Of a stretch of 64,000 nt of DNA, positions 46,028-56,594 are shown piece by piece. Source of the DNA: Cupriavidus taiwanensis (GTDB lineage Bacteria > Pseudomonadota > Gammaproteobacteria > Burkholderiales > Burkholderiaceae). Position 1 is the first letter of the stretch. Each line of letters opens with the position of its first letter. The notes below the pieces were generated by a model, which made no database searches, had not been told where the DNA came from, and saw nothing but the letters and a program-made list of their open reading frames with translations. The translations under genes were made by a program, and so were the position numbers. The stretch spans positions 1,030,033 through 1,094,032 of the forward strand of contig NZ_LT977071.1 in assembly GCF_900250075.1 (NCBI RefSeq), in the 5' to 3' direction.

Positions 46028-47527
46028 TCAGTGACTGGTGCCCGCCGAACGCGTGGTCTTGTTGAAGACGTTGTACTTGCCGATGGGCTTGTCCATCGGG
46101 ATGCGCTTCACTTCCTGCAGTGTGGCGGCGTCGTAGACGACGATCGCGCCGTCGCGCTCCATCAGGCTGACCAACGCATAGCGCCCGTCGCGCGTGAATT
46201 CCACATGCGCGGCGGTGCGGCCCGGGCTGGGCGTGACACTGCCGGCGACTTGCAGGGTCTGCTTGTCGATCACCTGCAGCGTGTCGCGCCGCGGGCTCAT
46301 CATGGCGTCGGCCCACGCGTAGCGGCTGTTCTCGTGGCTGCGCAGGAAGAAGCCGGGCCCGTTGGTGGGGATGGCTGCGACCGTACGCCAGTCCTGCATG
46401 TCGATCACCGGGATGCGGCCCTGGCCGAGGTCGGGCGACGCCATCACTGCATGGCCGCCCATCTCCCACGTGATGCCGCTGCCGAGGTGAGGCATGCCGC
46501 CAAGGGCCAGCGAGGCCACCTTGCGACCCTGGTCGAGGTCGATCACCTGGCCGCCGCCGTTGCGCGATGCGCCAAGGATGTGGCGGTAAGGCTGGTCGAA
46601 GAAGAAATCGTCGAGCACATCGTCCAGCACGATCGCGCGCGGCGCCAGCGACGCCAGTGGCTTGCCGGCGGCGTCGGCATACGGGATCTCCCAGACTTCG
46701 GCGATGTCCTTCAGCGCCGCGACAAAGCTGTGGCGCGGCGCCGCGTCATAGACCGCCGATACCCGCGATACGTCGCCATTGCGGCCCCTGACATCGATCA
46801 CCCGCGCCAGCGACAGGTCGTCGGCGCGCAGCAGCACCAGCGTGCGCGGCAGCGTATTGCCGGCCAGCACCCAGCGCCCGTCATCGCTGACGGCAACGTT
46901 GCGTGTGTTGATGCCGACGCGGATCTCGGCGACATAGGCCAGGTTCCACAAGTCGTACTTGCTGACCCAGCCGTCGCGGCTTGCCATGAAGACATAGCGG
47001 CCATCGCGGCTGAACTTGGGGCCGCCGTGCAAGGCGAAGCGGGTGGCAAGGCGATGGATCGGCGCCAGCTTGTCGCCGTCGAGCACGGTCATGTGATGGC
47101 TGCCTGCCTCGACCACCACGAACAGGTTCTGCGGATCGGCGCTGAACACAGGGCGCGCCGGCAGCGCGCCGGGCGCATGCATGACCACGTGGCTGGCCCG
47201 GATCGCTTCGGCGCTCCATTGCGGCGCGGCGGCCGGTGCCGTGCGCAGCCAGCGCGCCAGCGCCTGCAGTTCCGGAGCCGCCAGCGTGGGGCCGAACGCC
47301 GGCATCTGCGTCGCGGCGCGGCCGTCGCGCAGCACGCTGTCGAGTTCGCTGGCGCGCAGCCGCTCCAGGCTTTCCGGCAGCAGCGCGGGGCCCATGCCGC
47401 CGAGGCGGTCGGTACCGTGGCAGGCGGCGCAGTGCTGGGCGTAGCGCGCAGCAGGATCGACCGACAATGCGGATTGCATTCCGCACGCCAACGCCAGGGA
47501 CAGCAGCCATCGGGCAATGCGTGTCAT
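46028..47527 (-). CDS. nirN: NirN, c-type cytochrome/d1-binding protein of heme d1 synthesis
   Basis: A 499-residue periplasmic protein: signal peptide (1-21), class I cytochrome c with CAACH (33-37), then an eight-bladed cd1-type propeller (HHMTVLDGDKLAPIHRLATRF, RDGRYVFMASRDGWVSKYDL, GGMPHLGSGITWEMGG). It is a NirS paralogue that completes heme d1 by dehydrogenating dihydro-heme d1 and passes it to NirS. Ending KPIGKYNVFNKTTRSAGTSH parallels the NirS end. ATG 47527 overlaps the nirJ stop (ATGA) and has GGAGG 7 bases upstream. Confidence 0.94.
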   Translation of the reverse strand: MTRIARWLLSLALACGMQSALSVDPAARYAQHCAACHGTDRLGGMGPALLPESLERLRASELDSVLRDGRAATQMPAFGPTLAAPELQALARWLRTAPAAAPQWSAEAIRASHVVMHAPGALPARPVFSADPQNLFVVVEAGSHHMTVLDGDKLAPIHRLATRFALHGGPKFSRDGRYVFMASRDGWVSKYDLWNLAYVAEIRVGINTRNVAVSDDGRWVLAGNTLPRTLVLLRADDLSLARVIDVRGRNGDVSRVSAVYDAAPRHSFVAALKDIAEVWEIPYADAAGKPLASLAPRAIVLDDVLDDFFFDQPYRHILGASRNGGGQVIDLDQGRKVASLALGGMPHLGSGITWEMGGHAVMASPDLGQGRIPVIDMQDWRTVAAIPTNGPGFFLRSHENSRYAWADAMMSPRRDTLQVIDKQTLQVAGSVTPSPGRTAAHVEFTRDGRYALVSLMERDGAIVVYDAATLQEVKRIPMDKPIGKYNVFNKTTRSAGTSH

Positions 47528-48687
47528 GCCGTTACCTCCGGCTGGAGCAGGCTGGCGATTTCGCCGTCGCTGAGGTAGCAGCCCGGATCTTCCGCCCATG
47601 CGTTGCCGGTCAGCGCGAGGGCACGTACTCTCGTATTGCCGTTGCAGATGGCACGGTGCGCGCAGTCCGCGCAGCGTCCTTGCAACGGGCGCGGCCGGCT
47701 GGCCAGTCCCGCCATCAGCGGATCGGCGCGGCTGGCCCAGATCTCGCCAAAGGGCCGGTCGCGCACGTTGCCCAGCGTGACATGCCACCACATCGTGTCG
47801 GGGTGCACATTGCCGAGGTTGTCGATATTGGCAACCCCCACGCCGGTCGCGTTGCCACCCCACTGTTCCAGCCGCTGGCGCATGTCGCCGACGCGGTGCG
47901 GGAAGCGCTGCGCAATCCAGTGCAGCAGGTAAACGCCGTCGGCGTCGTTGTTGCCGGTGACGAAGTCGCCGGCATGTCCCGCGCGCGTGCGCTGCCAGAC
48001 ATGGTCGAACAGCCAGTCCAGCGCTGCGCGCGTGCGCGCGTGCCGCGCGTCGTCGGCGCGATGGCTGCGCGCGCGCCCGGCGTAGTTGAAGTGGGACAGG
48101 TAGAACTTGTCGATGCCTTCGCGTTCGGCCAGCGCGACGAGCTCGGGAAGCTGTGCGGCGTTGGCTTCGGTCAGCGTCATGCGCACGCCGACGCGCAGGC
48201 CGGCGGCGCGCGCCGTGCGCAGGCCGGCCAGCGCCTGTGCGAAGGCGCCGTCGCTGCGGCGGAAGCGGTCGTGCGTGGCGGGCAGGCCGTCCAGGCTGAC
48301 GCCTACATAGTCGAAGCCCGCCGCGGCCAGTCGCGCGGCATGGCCGGCATCGAGCAGCGTGCCGTTGGACGACAGCGACAGGTGGAACCCAAGCGCGCGC
48401 GCATGCGCGGCAATGTCATACAGGTCCGGCCGCAGCAGCGGCTCGCCACCGGACAGAATCAGCGCAGGCACGTGCGCGTCGCGCAATTGCGCCAGCACAC
48501 GCAGGGCCTCGGCGGTATCCAGTTCGCCCTTGAAGTCGGTATCGGCCGAGGTGGCGTAGCAATGCCGGCAGTTGAGGTTGCAGCGGCGGATCAGATTCCA
48601 GATCACGACCGGCCCGGCAGCCTTGCGGGCAGGCGGCACCGGCCCGGCATCGCGCAGGGCTTCCATGAAACGGGACAGGCGGAACAT
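47524..48687 (-). CDS. nirJ: NirJ, radical SAM enzyme of heme d1 synthesis
   Basis: A 387-residue radical SAM protein with the 4Fe-4S motif CNLNCRHC (Cys36, 40, 43), LSGGEPLLRPDL, VGVSLDGLPATHD, and a C-terminal SPASM-like Cys set (RCADCAHRAICNGNTR; DPGCYL). NirJ removes two propionate side chains from the didecarboxysiroheme intermediate. ATG 48687 shares one base with the nirH stop and has AGGAG 9 bases upstream. An in-frame extension to 48762 is not needed. Confidence 0.96.
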   Translation of the reverse strand: MFRLSRFMEALRDAGPVPPARKAAGPVVIWNLIRRCNLNCRHCYATSADTDFKGELDTAEALRVLAQLRDAHVPALILSGGEPLLRPDLYDIAAHARALGFHLSLSSNGTLLDAGHAARLAAAGFDYVGVSLDGLPATHDRFRRSDGAFAQALAGLRTARAAGLRVGVRMTLTEANAAQLPELVALAEREGIDKFYLSHFNYAGRARSHRADDARHARTRAALDWLFDHVWQRTRAGHAGDFVTGNNDADGVYLLHWIAQRFPHRVGDMRQRLEQWGGNATGVGVANIDNLGNVHPDTMWWHVTLGNVRDRPFGEIWASRADPLMAGLASRPRPLQGRCADCAHRAICNGNTRVRALALTGNAWAEDPGCYLSDGEIASLLQPEVTA

Positions 48688-49208
48688 CAGCGTGGCTCCT
48701 GTGAGGCAGTGCTGGCCGGCGGCAGGCGCAGGCCGGCTTTCTTCAGGATGCGGGTGGACCACAGCACATCATGCGCGCGGCAGGCGTCGCCCAGCAGTGC
48801 GGCGATTCGCTCGATCTGCGGCGCCGCTTCGGCGCGCGTATGCGCGTGGACCATCGCGAACAGGTTGTAGGGCCAGTGCGGCAGGCGGCGCGGGCGCAGG
48901 TAGCAGTGGCTGACGAAGGGCAGCGCACCCACGCGTTCGCCGAGCGCCTCGACGCGGGCATCGTTCACGTCCCACACCGTCATGCCATTGGCGCGCCAGC
49001 CCAGCCGGTAGTGGTTTGGCACCGCGCCGATGCGGCGCAGCGTGCCGCGCGCCTGCATCGCCGCCAGGCGTGCAATGACTTCGGTCTCGGTCAGGCCAAG
49101 CGCGGCGGCGACCGCGGCGAACGGGGCCGATACCAGCGGCAGGCCGGCCTGGGTGGCGCGGATCAGCGCCAGGTCAGTGGGATCGGCAGCGTCGGCAGCG
49201 TATGGCAT
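48687..49208 (-). CDS. nirH: NirH, siroheme decarboxylase subunit
   Basis: A 173-residue Lrp/AsnC-like protein. An N-terminal winged helix (LALIRATQAGLPLVSAPFAAVAAALGLTETEVIARL) is followed by a ferredoxin-like domain (MTVWDVNDARVEALGERV, CYLRPRRLPHWPYNLFAMVHA). With NirDL and NirG it decarboxylates siroheme. WPYNLFAMVHA is shared with the NirL half of NirDL. The start ATG 49208 overlaps the nirG stop by one base. Confidence 0.94.
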   Translation of the reverse strand: MPYAADAADPTDLALIRATQAGLPLVSAPFAAVAAALGLTETEVIARLAAMQARGTLRRIGAVPNHYRLGWRANGMTVWDVNDARVEALGERVGALPFVSHCYLRPRRLPHWPYNLFAMVHAHTRAEAAPQIERIAALLGDACRAHDVLWSTRILKKAGLRLPPASTASQEPR

Positions 49209-49696
49209 CAGGCGGGCAGATAGAGGTTGACGAAGAACTCGCGTTCCTTGGGAAACGGCAACACCTCGACCCCGGCCGCGGCGGCGATGCGTGCGAGCGC
49301 CGGCGCGACCTGCTCCGGCCGCGCCACCGCCAGCACGAACCACAGGTTCAGGTGGTGGGTGCGCGCGTAGTGGTGCGCGACCTCGGGATGGGCGTTGATG
49401 GCGGCGATGACTGCTTCCAGCCGCGCCGCCGGCGCATGGCAGGCGCACAGCACGAAGCGGCCGCCCGCGCGCTCGACCTGGTACAGCGGGCCGAAGCGCG
49501 TCAGCACACCGGCGGCCAGCAGCGCGCGCAGCCGCTCCAGCAGCACGGCCTCGGTGATGCCGAGCGCCGCGGCGGCTGCGGCGTACGGACGCGGCACCAG
49601 TGGCAGGCCGCGCTGCAGGGCGTTGATGATGCGGCGGTCGAGGGCATCGAGCGGTTCGTGCGGATCGGTGGCGTCGCAGGACGCGGTGCCGTTCAT
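49208..49696 (-). CDS. nirG: NirG, siroheme decarboxylase subunit
   Basis: A 162-residue Lrp/AsnC-like protein: LDRRIINALQRGLPLVPRPYAAAAAALGITEAVLLERL, then RFGPLYQVERAGG and HHYARTHHLNLWFVLAVARPE. The HHLNLWFVL motif matches the RYNLWFV motif in the NirD half of NirDL, so this is the D-type (NirG) subunit. ATG 49696 overlaps the nirDL stop (ATGA). The tail EREFFVNLYLPA is typical. Confidence 0.94.
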   Translation of the reverse strand: MNGTASCDATDPHEPLDALDRRIINALQRGLPLVPRPYAAAAAALGITEAVLLERLRALLAAGVLTRFGPLYQVERAGGRFVLCACHAPAARLEAVIAAINAHPEVAHHYARTHHLNLWFVLAVARPEQVAPALARIAAAAGVEVLPFPKEREFFVNLYLPA

Positions 49697-50679
49697 GCCG
49701 GCACCTGGATGGCATAGCGCGTGCCGCGCTGCTTGTAGCAATGCGTGCCGACCAGGACCGTGCCGGGCACCTGCTCCAGGCCGGCGGCGGCCCGGACCTG
49801 GGCCAGCGCGGTCTGCAGGTCCGGCGCGCTGCGGGCGTGGATCATGGCAAACAGGTTGTAGGGCCAGTCCGGCAGCCGCCGCGCGCGGCGGTAGCACAGG
49901 GTCACGCGCGGCTGCCGCGCCAGCCGCATGCCGACGGCGTCGACGCGGCCGTCGGGCACGTCCCACACGCACATGGCGTTGTGGCGGTAGCCAAAGCGCC
50001 CGTGGCGCAGCACCACCCCCAGGCGCCGGATCACGCCTTGCGCCGACCATTGCGCCAGCCGCTCGAGCACCTGCGGCACGGCCAGGCGCGCCTGCCTGGC
50101 CAGCGCATGAAAGGGGCGCGGTGTCAGCGGCAGGCCCGCTTCCAGCGCGGCGACCAGGCGCCAGTCATCGTCGTCCAGCGCCACCGCGGCTGCGGGCACC
50201 GCCAGCGCGGACCGGCGCGGGCGGGCGCCGTGCTGGCGCGCCAGCGGAAAACCCAGGTCGATGTGGTACTCGCGCGCCATCGGCAGGTCCAGCGGCGGCA
50301 GGCCGGTGAGGTTGCCGATCGACGCGAGCGTGGCATCAAGCATGCCGCGCTCGCGCGCGCCCGCGACAAACCACAGGTTGTAGCGATGGCCGCTGCGCGC
50401 GTAGTTGTGACTGACCGCCGCGCAGGCGCTGACGCGCGCCGCCACGCGGTCCAGCTGCGCCGGCGGCACCGACAAGGCGCCCAGCGTGCTGACGCCGATC
50501 ACGTTCGGCGCGAACACCGCGCCGACGCGGCTGATGCGTCCGCTGCCGAGATCGCGCGCCAGCAAGCTCAGCAGTGCGTGCTCGCACAGCCCCGCTTTCG
50601 CCGCCAGCGCCTGGTAGGGGCGCGGCTGCAGCGGGAAGCCGCGCTGCAGCTGGTCATAGAGGGTTTGCTCGTTGAACAT
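49693..50679 (-). CDS. nirDL: NirDL fusion, siroheme decarboxylase subunits D and L
   Basis: A 328-residue protein made of two Lrp/AsnC-like units. The N-terminal half (1-155) is NirD: YDQLQRGFPLQPRPYQALAAKAGL, HNYARSGHRYNLWFVAGA, REYHIDLGFPL. The C-terminal half (165-328) is NirL: DWRLVAALEAGLPLTPRPFHALARQARL, MCVWDVPDGRVDAVG, RLPDWPYNLFAMIHARSAPD. It decarboxylates siroheme to 12,18-didecarboxysiroheme with NirG and NirH. It starts 9 bases after the nirF stop. The D-L fusion is also known elsewhere. Confidence 0.94.
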   Translation of the reverse strand: MFNEQTLYDQLQRGFPLQPRPYQALAAKAGLCEHALLSLLARDLGSGRISRVGAVFAPNVIGVSTLGALSVPPAQLDRVAARVSACAAVSHNYARSGHRYNLWFVAGARERGMLDATLASIGNLTGLPPLDLPMAREYHIDLGFPLARQHGARPRRSALAVPAAAVALDDDDWRLVAALEAGLPLTPRPFHALARQARLAVPQVLERLAQWSAQGVIRRLGVVLRHGRFGYRHNAMCVWDVPDGRVDAVGMRLARQPRVTLCYRRARRLPDWPYNLFAMIHARSAPDLQTALAQVRAAAGLEQVPGTVLVGTHCYKQRGTRYAIQVPA

Positions 50680-50688
50680 GGCGGGGCC

Positions 50689-51864
50689 CTACATGCCAAA
50701 GCGCTGGGCGCGCGCGGTGAAGAAGATGCCGCTGGGATTGTCGGCCGGCAGCGTGGCCAGGCGTTCCAGGGTGGCGGTGTCGTAGACCTCGACGCGGTTG
50801 TCGTCGCGGCAGGACAGCCACAGCGCCTCGCCCTTGGGCGTGAATTCCATGTGCAGCACGCCGCGGCACGGGCGCAGCGTGCGCAGCACCTGGCGCGTGG
50901 CGGTGTCGATCACCTGCACGGTGTCGTTGTGCGGGAAGGCGAAATTGACCCAGACCTGGCGCCCGTCGGGCCGCGCCATGGCGAACACCGGCTGGCCCGC
51001 CAGCGCCACGCGTGCCGCCTCGTGCCATCCGTTGGCAGGATCGGCCACCAGCACTTCATGGCGCCCGACCGCCGGCAGCCACGCCATGCCCTGCGCCATG
51101 GCCCAGCCGCGCAGGTGGGGCATCTTGTAGACCGGCAGCGGCGCATTGCCCCGGCCATGGCCGGACAGGATGCGGCGCGCCTGCGGCGGCGCCTGCCACA
51201 GGTCGACCAGCGCCAGGCCGTCTTCGCCGAACAGGCCGGCCAGGTACCAGCGGCCGTCCGGCGTGACCAGCCCGTCGTAAGGCTCGCGCCCCGCGGGCAG
51301 GCGCGTTACCTGCGGCCGGCGCGGATCGCTGGCGTCGATGATCCAGATTTCGCCGGATTCGAACAGGCTCGCGGCGAAGCGGCGGCCGGGCAGGTCGGCC
51401 AGCCCGACCACCTTGGCGCGGCGCCCGTCGCTGCCGATCGCCGGCAGCTCTGCCAGCGGCGCCAGCGTGTGCGCGTCGAACAGCCGGATGCCGCCCGGCG
51501 CATAGTTCTGCGCGGCGACCACGCGGCCGTCCTGCGAGATCGCGCCGCCGATGCTGTTGCCGGCCTGCAGCACGCGGTGGGTGATGCGCGCGCCAAGCAG
51601 GTCCACACGCGTTAGCCCGCCGTCGCGGCCGAACACATAGGCGTAGCGCGCATCGCGCGAGAACACCACGCTGGCATGGGACAGGTCGCCCAGTCCTTCG
51701 ACCGTGGCCAGGCGGGTCATGCCGGTGGTTTCCACGATCTGCAGCCGGCCCGCCGCGCGCTCCACCACCACGCCCAGGTCGCCGGTGCCGCGCACGGTGC
51801 CGGCGCAACCGGCAGCGAGCATGGCGACGAGCGCGGCGCATGCCGCCGCGGCCAGCCCGCGCAT
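50689..51864 (-). CDS. nirF: NirF, periplasmic lipoprotein of heme d1 synthesis
   Basis: A 391-residue protein. The N-terminus (MRGLAAAACAALVAMLAAGC) ends in a lipobox LAAG-Cys20, so it is probably lipid-anchored in the periplasm. The rest is a cd1-like propeller without cytochrome c: VVFSRDARYAYVFGRDGGLTRVDL, MPHLRGWAMAQGMAWLPAVGRHE and RGVLHMEFTPKGEALW. NirF binds heme d1 precursors and acts late in the pathway. The start overlaps the nirC stop by one base. A longer in-frame start at 51924 would bury the signal sequence. Confidence 0.94.
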   Translation of the reverse strand: MRGLAAAACAALVAMLAAGCAGTVRGTGDLGVVVERAAGRLQIVETTGMTRLATVEGLGDLSHASVVFSRDARYAYVFGRDGGLTRVDLLGARITHRVLQAGNSIGGAISQDGRVVAAQNYAPGGIRLFDAHTLAPLAELPAIGSDGRRAKVVGLADLPGRRFAASLFESGEIWIIDASDPRRPQVTRLPAGREPYDGLVTPDGRWYLAGLFGEDGLALVDLWQAPPQARRILSGHGRGNAPLPVYKMPHLRGWAMAQGMAWLPAVGRHEVLVADPANGWHEAARVALAGQPVFAMARPDGRQVWVNFAFPHNDTVQVIDTATRQVLRTLRPCRGVLHMEFTPKGEALWLSCRDDNRVEVYDTATLERLATLPADNPSGIFFTARAQRFGM

Positions 51865-52217
51865 CAGTTGTCTTGCGGCGTGACGGCCGGCGGCTGGCCG
51901 GCCTGCAGTCGATCGATCAGCCATCGGGCTTCATCCTGCGTCATGAATGGTTGCCAGGGCGGCATCGCCGTGCCGGGCCGGCCGTACAGCACGGTGGCAA
52001 CGAGGCCGTCAGGCGGCTTGCCTGCAAGGCTGGCGGGCGTCAGCGGCGGACCCAGCCCGCCGCGCAGGGTCATGCCGTGGCAGGCGCCGCAGTCATCGCG
52101 CAGCCAGTGCGCCAGTTGCGCCTGCCGCGCCGGGGCGGGCGGGTCCGCCGCGGCGAGTGCGCCGGCGCAGCCTGTGGTGACGACCAGCGCCGCGGCCGCG
52201 GCGCGGCGCCACGCCAT
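51864..52217 (-). CDS. nirC: NirC, small c-type cytochrome
   Basis: A 117-residue periplasmic cytochrome c: signal peptide (MAWRRAAAAALVVTTGCAGALA) and heme site CGACH (43-47), with the axial Met probably in GTAMPPWQPFM. NirC is linked to heme d1 maturation or electron supply to NirS. ATG 52217 lies 6 bases after the c551 stop; an in-frame ATG at 52241 would overlap that gene by 19 bases. Neither has a good ribosome site, so coupled translation is likely. Confidence 0.88.
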   Translation of the reverse strand: MAWRRAAAAALVVTTGCAGALAAADPPAPARQAQLAHWLRDDCGACHGMTLRGGLGPPLTPASLAGKPPDGLVATVLYGRPGTAMPPWQPFMTQDEARWLIDRLQAGQPPAVTPQDN

Positions 52218-52222
52218 GCGGT

Positions 52223-52546
52223 TCAGAGGGAAAGGATCCATTTCGCCAGCGTGTTGGCGTCGGCCGCGCTGACGGCGTTGGCCGGCATCGGCACCGGGCC
52301 CCAGCGGCCGCTGCTGCCTTTCAGGATGGACTGGACCATCTGCGCCTGCGCGTCCTTCCTGCCGGTGTACTTGCCCTTGATGTCCTGGAACGCGGGGCCG
52401 ACCATCTTCTTGTCGATGGCATGGCACGCCAGGCAGGCCTTGCTCGATGCCAGGGCCTGGCTGGCGTGTGCCGGCATGGCTGTGCCGATCGCCAGCGCGC
52501 AGCCGAACGATGCCAGCAGCGCAGTTTGCGCGGATGTTGTTCGCAT
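52223..52546 (-). CDS. nirM: Cytochrome c551-type electron donor of NirS
   Basis: A 107-residue protein with a signal peptide (MRTTSAQTALLASFGCALAIG...AHA) and one heme site CLACH (38-42); the axial Met lies in WGPVPMPANAVS. Length and features fit cytochrome c551, the electron donor to cd1 nitrite reductase in the periplasm. ATG 52546 is chosen because GGAG sits 9 bases upstream; in-frame ATGs at 52561 and 52570 lack one. It is directly downstream of nirS. Confidence 0.92.
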   Translation of the reverse strand: MRTTSAQTALLASFGCALAIGTAMPAHASQALASSKACLACHAIDKKMVGPAFQDIKGKYTGRKDAQAQMVQSILKGSSGRWGPVPMPANAVSAADANTLAKWILSL

Positions 52547-52620
52547 GATGAATTGCTCCATGGAAGTCACGCGGAGGACTGGCGACCCTCGCCGCGCCCG
52601 GGCGCAGCGAGGGTGCCGGC

Positions 52621-54366
<1,746 letters not shown>

Positions 54367-54404
54367 TCATGTGGCGATCATGCGCACACACTGCCGACAT
54401 GGGA

Positions 54405-54418
54405 TTGACTGGCATCAA
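54405..54418. promoter_or_regulatory. FNR/DNR-type box upstream of nirS
   Basis: TTGACTGGCATCAA matches the TTGAT-N4-ATCAA consensus with one mismatch, centred about 114 bases upstream of the nirS start codon. It is the expected site for an oxygen- or NO-responsive CRP/FNR regulator of denitrification. Confidence 0.75.
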
Positions 54419-54518
54419 ACGAAGCTGGGAGGTTGGGAACGAAATGCGGAAGGGGGTGACCTTCGTTCCCGGCGGGCAGCGTGTCGCCGTGGCGGCGACA
54501 CGCTCGAGGTGGTGTGGC

Positions 54519-55163
54519 TCAGGTGCGGCCGAGGCGCTCGCGCGTGCGCGCGGCCACGTTCTGCGTCCACGGGAACGCGGACCAGTACTGCGCCATGAAC
54601 TGCTCGATCTCGCCGCGCTGCCGCAGCGACAGGCCGATCATGTCGAGCCCTTCGATAAACATGCGGCGATGGCGTGCCGACAGTTCGAAAGCGTGATCGC
54701 CGGCAGGCGTGCGCACGCGCATGGCGTCGAGGTCGATGCTGACGGTGTTGCGGCTGTCCGCGTCCACGGCGTCCATCAGGCGCTCGATGACGTCGCGCGG
54801 CAGCATCACCAGCAGCAGCCGGTTGTTCATCGCGTTGGAGTAGAAGATCTCGCCGAAGCTCGGCGCGATCACGGCGCGGATGCCGAACTGCTGCAGGCCC
54901 CAGACGGCATGCTCGCGGCTGGAGCCGCAGCCGAAGTTGGCGCCGCCCACCAGGATGCCGGTGCCGGCGTACTCGGGCCGGTTCAGCACGAAGTCCGCGC
55001 GCGGCGCGCCGCTGGCGTCGAAGCGATGGTCGTACAGGATGCCTTGCGCCAGCCCGGACTTGTCGATACCGCGCAAAAACTGCTTGGGAATGATCTGGTC
55101 CGTATCGAGGTTCTCGAAGCGGATCGCCGCCGCCTTGCCGGCGATGCAGGTCGTTTCAGGCAT
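54519..55163 (-). CDS. leuD: LeuD-like small subunit, isopropylmalate isomerase family
   Basis: A 214-residue aconitase-family swivel domain: FENLDTDQIIPKQFLRGIDKSGL, GILVGGANFGCGSSREHAVWGLQQFGI and FGEIFYSNAMNNRLLLVMLP. With the large subunit it would hydrate and dehydrate a 2-alkylmalate. It overlaps the leuC stop by 8 bases. The company of a Bug protein and a LysR regulator, with no leuB or leuA, suggests a catabolic paralogue (for example of citramalate or a dimethylmalate-like acid) rather than leucine synthesis. Confidence 0.92.
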   Translation of the reverse strand: MPETTCIAGKAAAIRFENLDTDQIIPKQFLRGIDKSGLAQGILYDHRFDASGAPRADFVLNRPEYAGTGILVGGANFGCGSSREHAVWGLQQFGIRAVIAPSFGEIFYSNAMNNRLLLVMLPRDVIERLMDAVDADSRNTVSIDLDAMRVRTPAGDHAFELSARHRRMFIEGLDMIGLSLRQRGEIEQFMAQYWSAFPWTQNVAARTRERLGRT

Positions 55164-56574
55164 GGGAAATCTCCATCTGGCGCACGTCGGTGATGGCGCC
55201 GGTCACGGCCGCGGCTGCCGCCATGGCCGGGCTCATCAGGTGGGTGATGGCGCCGCGTCCCTGCCGGCCCTCGAAGTTGCGGTTGGTGGTGGAGGCGCAG
55301 CGCACGCCGTCGCCGAGCACGTCGTCGTTCATGGCCAGGCACATCGAGCAGCCCGGCTGCCGCCATTCGAAGCCGGCCTCGATCAGGATGCCGGCCAGCC
55401 CTTCACGTTCGGCCTGCGCCCTGACCGCACCCGAGCCGGGCACCACCATGGCCCTGACTCCCGCGGCCACCTTGCGGCCACGCGCCACCGCCGCCACCGC
55501 GCGCAGGTCTTCGATGCGGCCGTTGGTGCAAGAGCCGATGAAGACATGCTGGATCGCGGTGCCAGCCAGCGCCGCCCCCGGCTGCAGGCGCGTGTACGCC
55601 AGTGCCCGCTCGACCGAGCGCTGCCCGGCCTCGTCGATCTGGTCCTCGGCAAACGGGATCGTGCCCGACACCGGCAGCACCTGGTCCGGGCTGGTGCCCC
55701 AGGTCACGTACGGTTCGACCTCGCCGGCATCGAAGGCGAACTCCAGGTCGAACGCCGCATCGGCGTCGCTGTGCAGCGTGGCCCAGTGGGCGAGCGCGGC
55801 GTCGCGCTGCGGGCCCGCGATGTCCGGCGCGCGGCGCAGCACGTAATCGGTCGCCGCCGCGTCCGGTGCGATCAGCGCGCCGCGCGCGGCCGCCTCGACC
55901 GTCATGTTGCAGAGCGTGAAGCGGGCCTCGATGCTCAGCGCGCGAATCGCCGAGCCGCAGTACTCCACCACATAGCCGCGCGCGCCTTGCGCGCCGATCG
56001 CGCCGATGATCTTCAGGATCAGGTCCTTGGCGGTGGTGCCGGCGGGCAGCGTGCCGTCGACGCGGATGCGCATGGTGCGCGCCATGCGGTAGACCAGCGT
56101 CTGCGTGGCCAGCACGTGTTCGACCTCGGAGGTGCCGATGCCGAAGCCCAGCGCGCCCAGCGCGCCGTAGGTGGTGGTGTGGCTGTCGCCGCAGATCACC
56201 ACCATGCCGGGACGGATCATGCCGTGCTCGGGGCCGACCACGTGCTCGATGCCCTGCAACGCATCGTTGGTGTCGAACAGCGGGATGCCATGGCGCGCGC
56301 AGTTGGCGTGCAGGTTGGTCGCCTGCAACGCCGAGGCCGGATCCGCGATCACGCGGATCGCGCCGGGATGGGTGGGGATGATATGGCTGACCACCGCGAC
56401 GTTCTGGCCGGGCGCCATCACGCCGCGCTGCTGTTCGTGCAGCCCCGCGAAGGCCTGCGGGCTGGTGTACTCGTTCATCAGGTGCAGGTCGCAGTACAGC
56501 AGCACGTTGTCGTCGTCGATCCTGGCGACGGTGTGCGCGTCGACCAGCTTCTGGTATAGCGTTTTCGGGGGCAT
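55156..56574 (-). CDS. leuC: LeuC-like large subunit, isopropylmalate isomerase family
   Basis: A 472-residue aconitase-family protein. MPPKTLYQKLVDAHTVARID starts it; GDSHTTTYGALGALGFGIGTSEVEHVLATQ, VFIGSCTNGRIEDLRA and PGCSMCLAMN carry the three Cys ligands of the 4Fe-4S cluster. ATG 56574 is the start matching the family; sequence before it belongs to the Bug gene. It follows the Bug gene by 20 bases and overlaps leuD. Likely a second, catabolic copy; the substrate is inferred only from context. Confidence 0.92.
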   Translation of the reverse strand: MPPKTLYQKLVDAHTVARIDDDNVLLYCDLHLMNEYTSPQAFAGLHEQQRGVMAPGQNVAVVSHIIPTHPGAIRVIADPASALQATNLHANCARHGIPLFDTNDALQGIEHVVGPEHGMIRPGMVVICGDSHTTTYGALGALGFGIGTSEVEHVLATQTLVYRMARTMRIRVDGTLPAGTTAKDLILKIIGAIGAQGARGYVVEYCGSAIRALSIEARFTLCNMTVEAAARGALIAPDAAATDYVLRRAPDIAGPQRDAALAHWATLHSDADAAFDLEFAFDAGEVEPYVTWGTSPDQVLPVSGTIPFAEDQIDEAGQRSVERALAYTRLQPGAALAGTAIQHVFIGSCTNGRIEDLRAVAAVARGRKVAAGVRAMVVPGSGAVRAQAEREGLAGILIEAGFEWRQPGCSMCLAMNDDVLGDGVRCASTTNRNFEGRQGRGAITHLMSPAMAAAAAVTGAITDVRQMEISHA

Positions 56575-56594
56575 GGGGCCTGCCTTGTCAGGGG

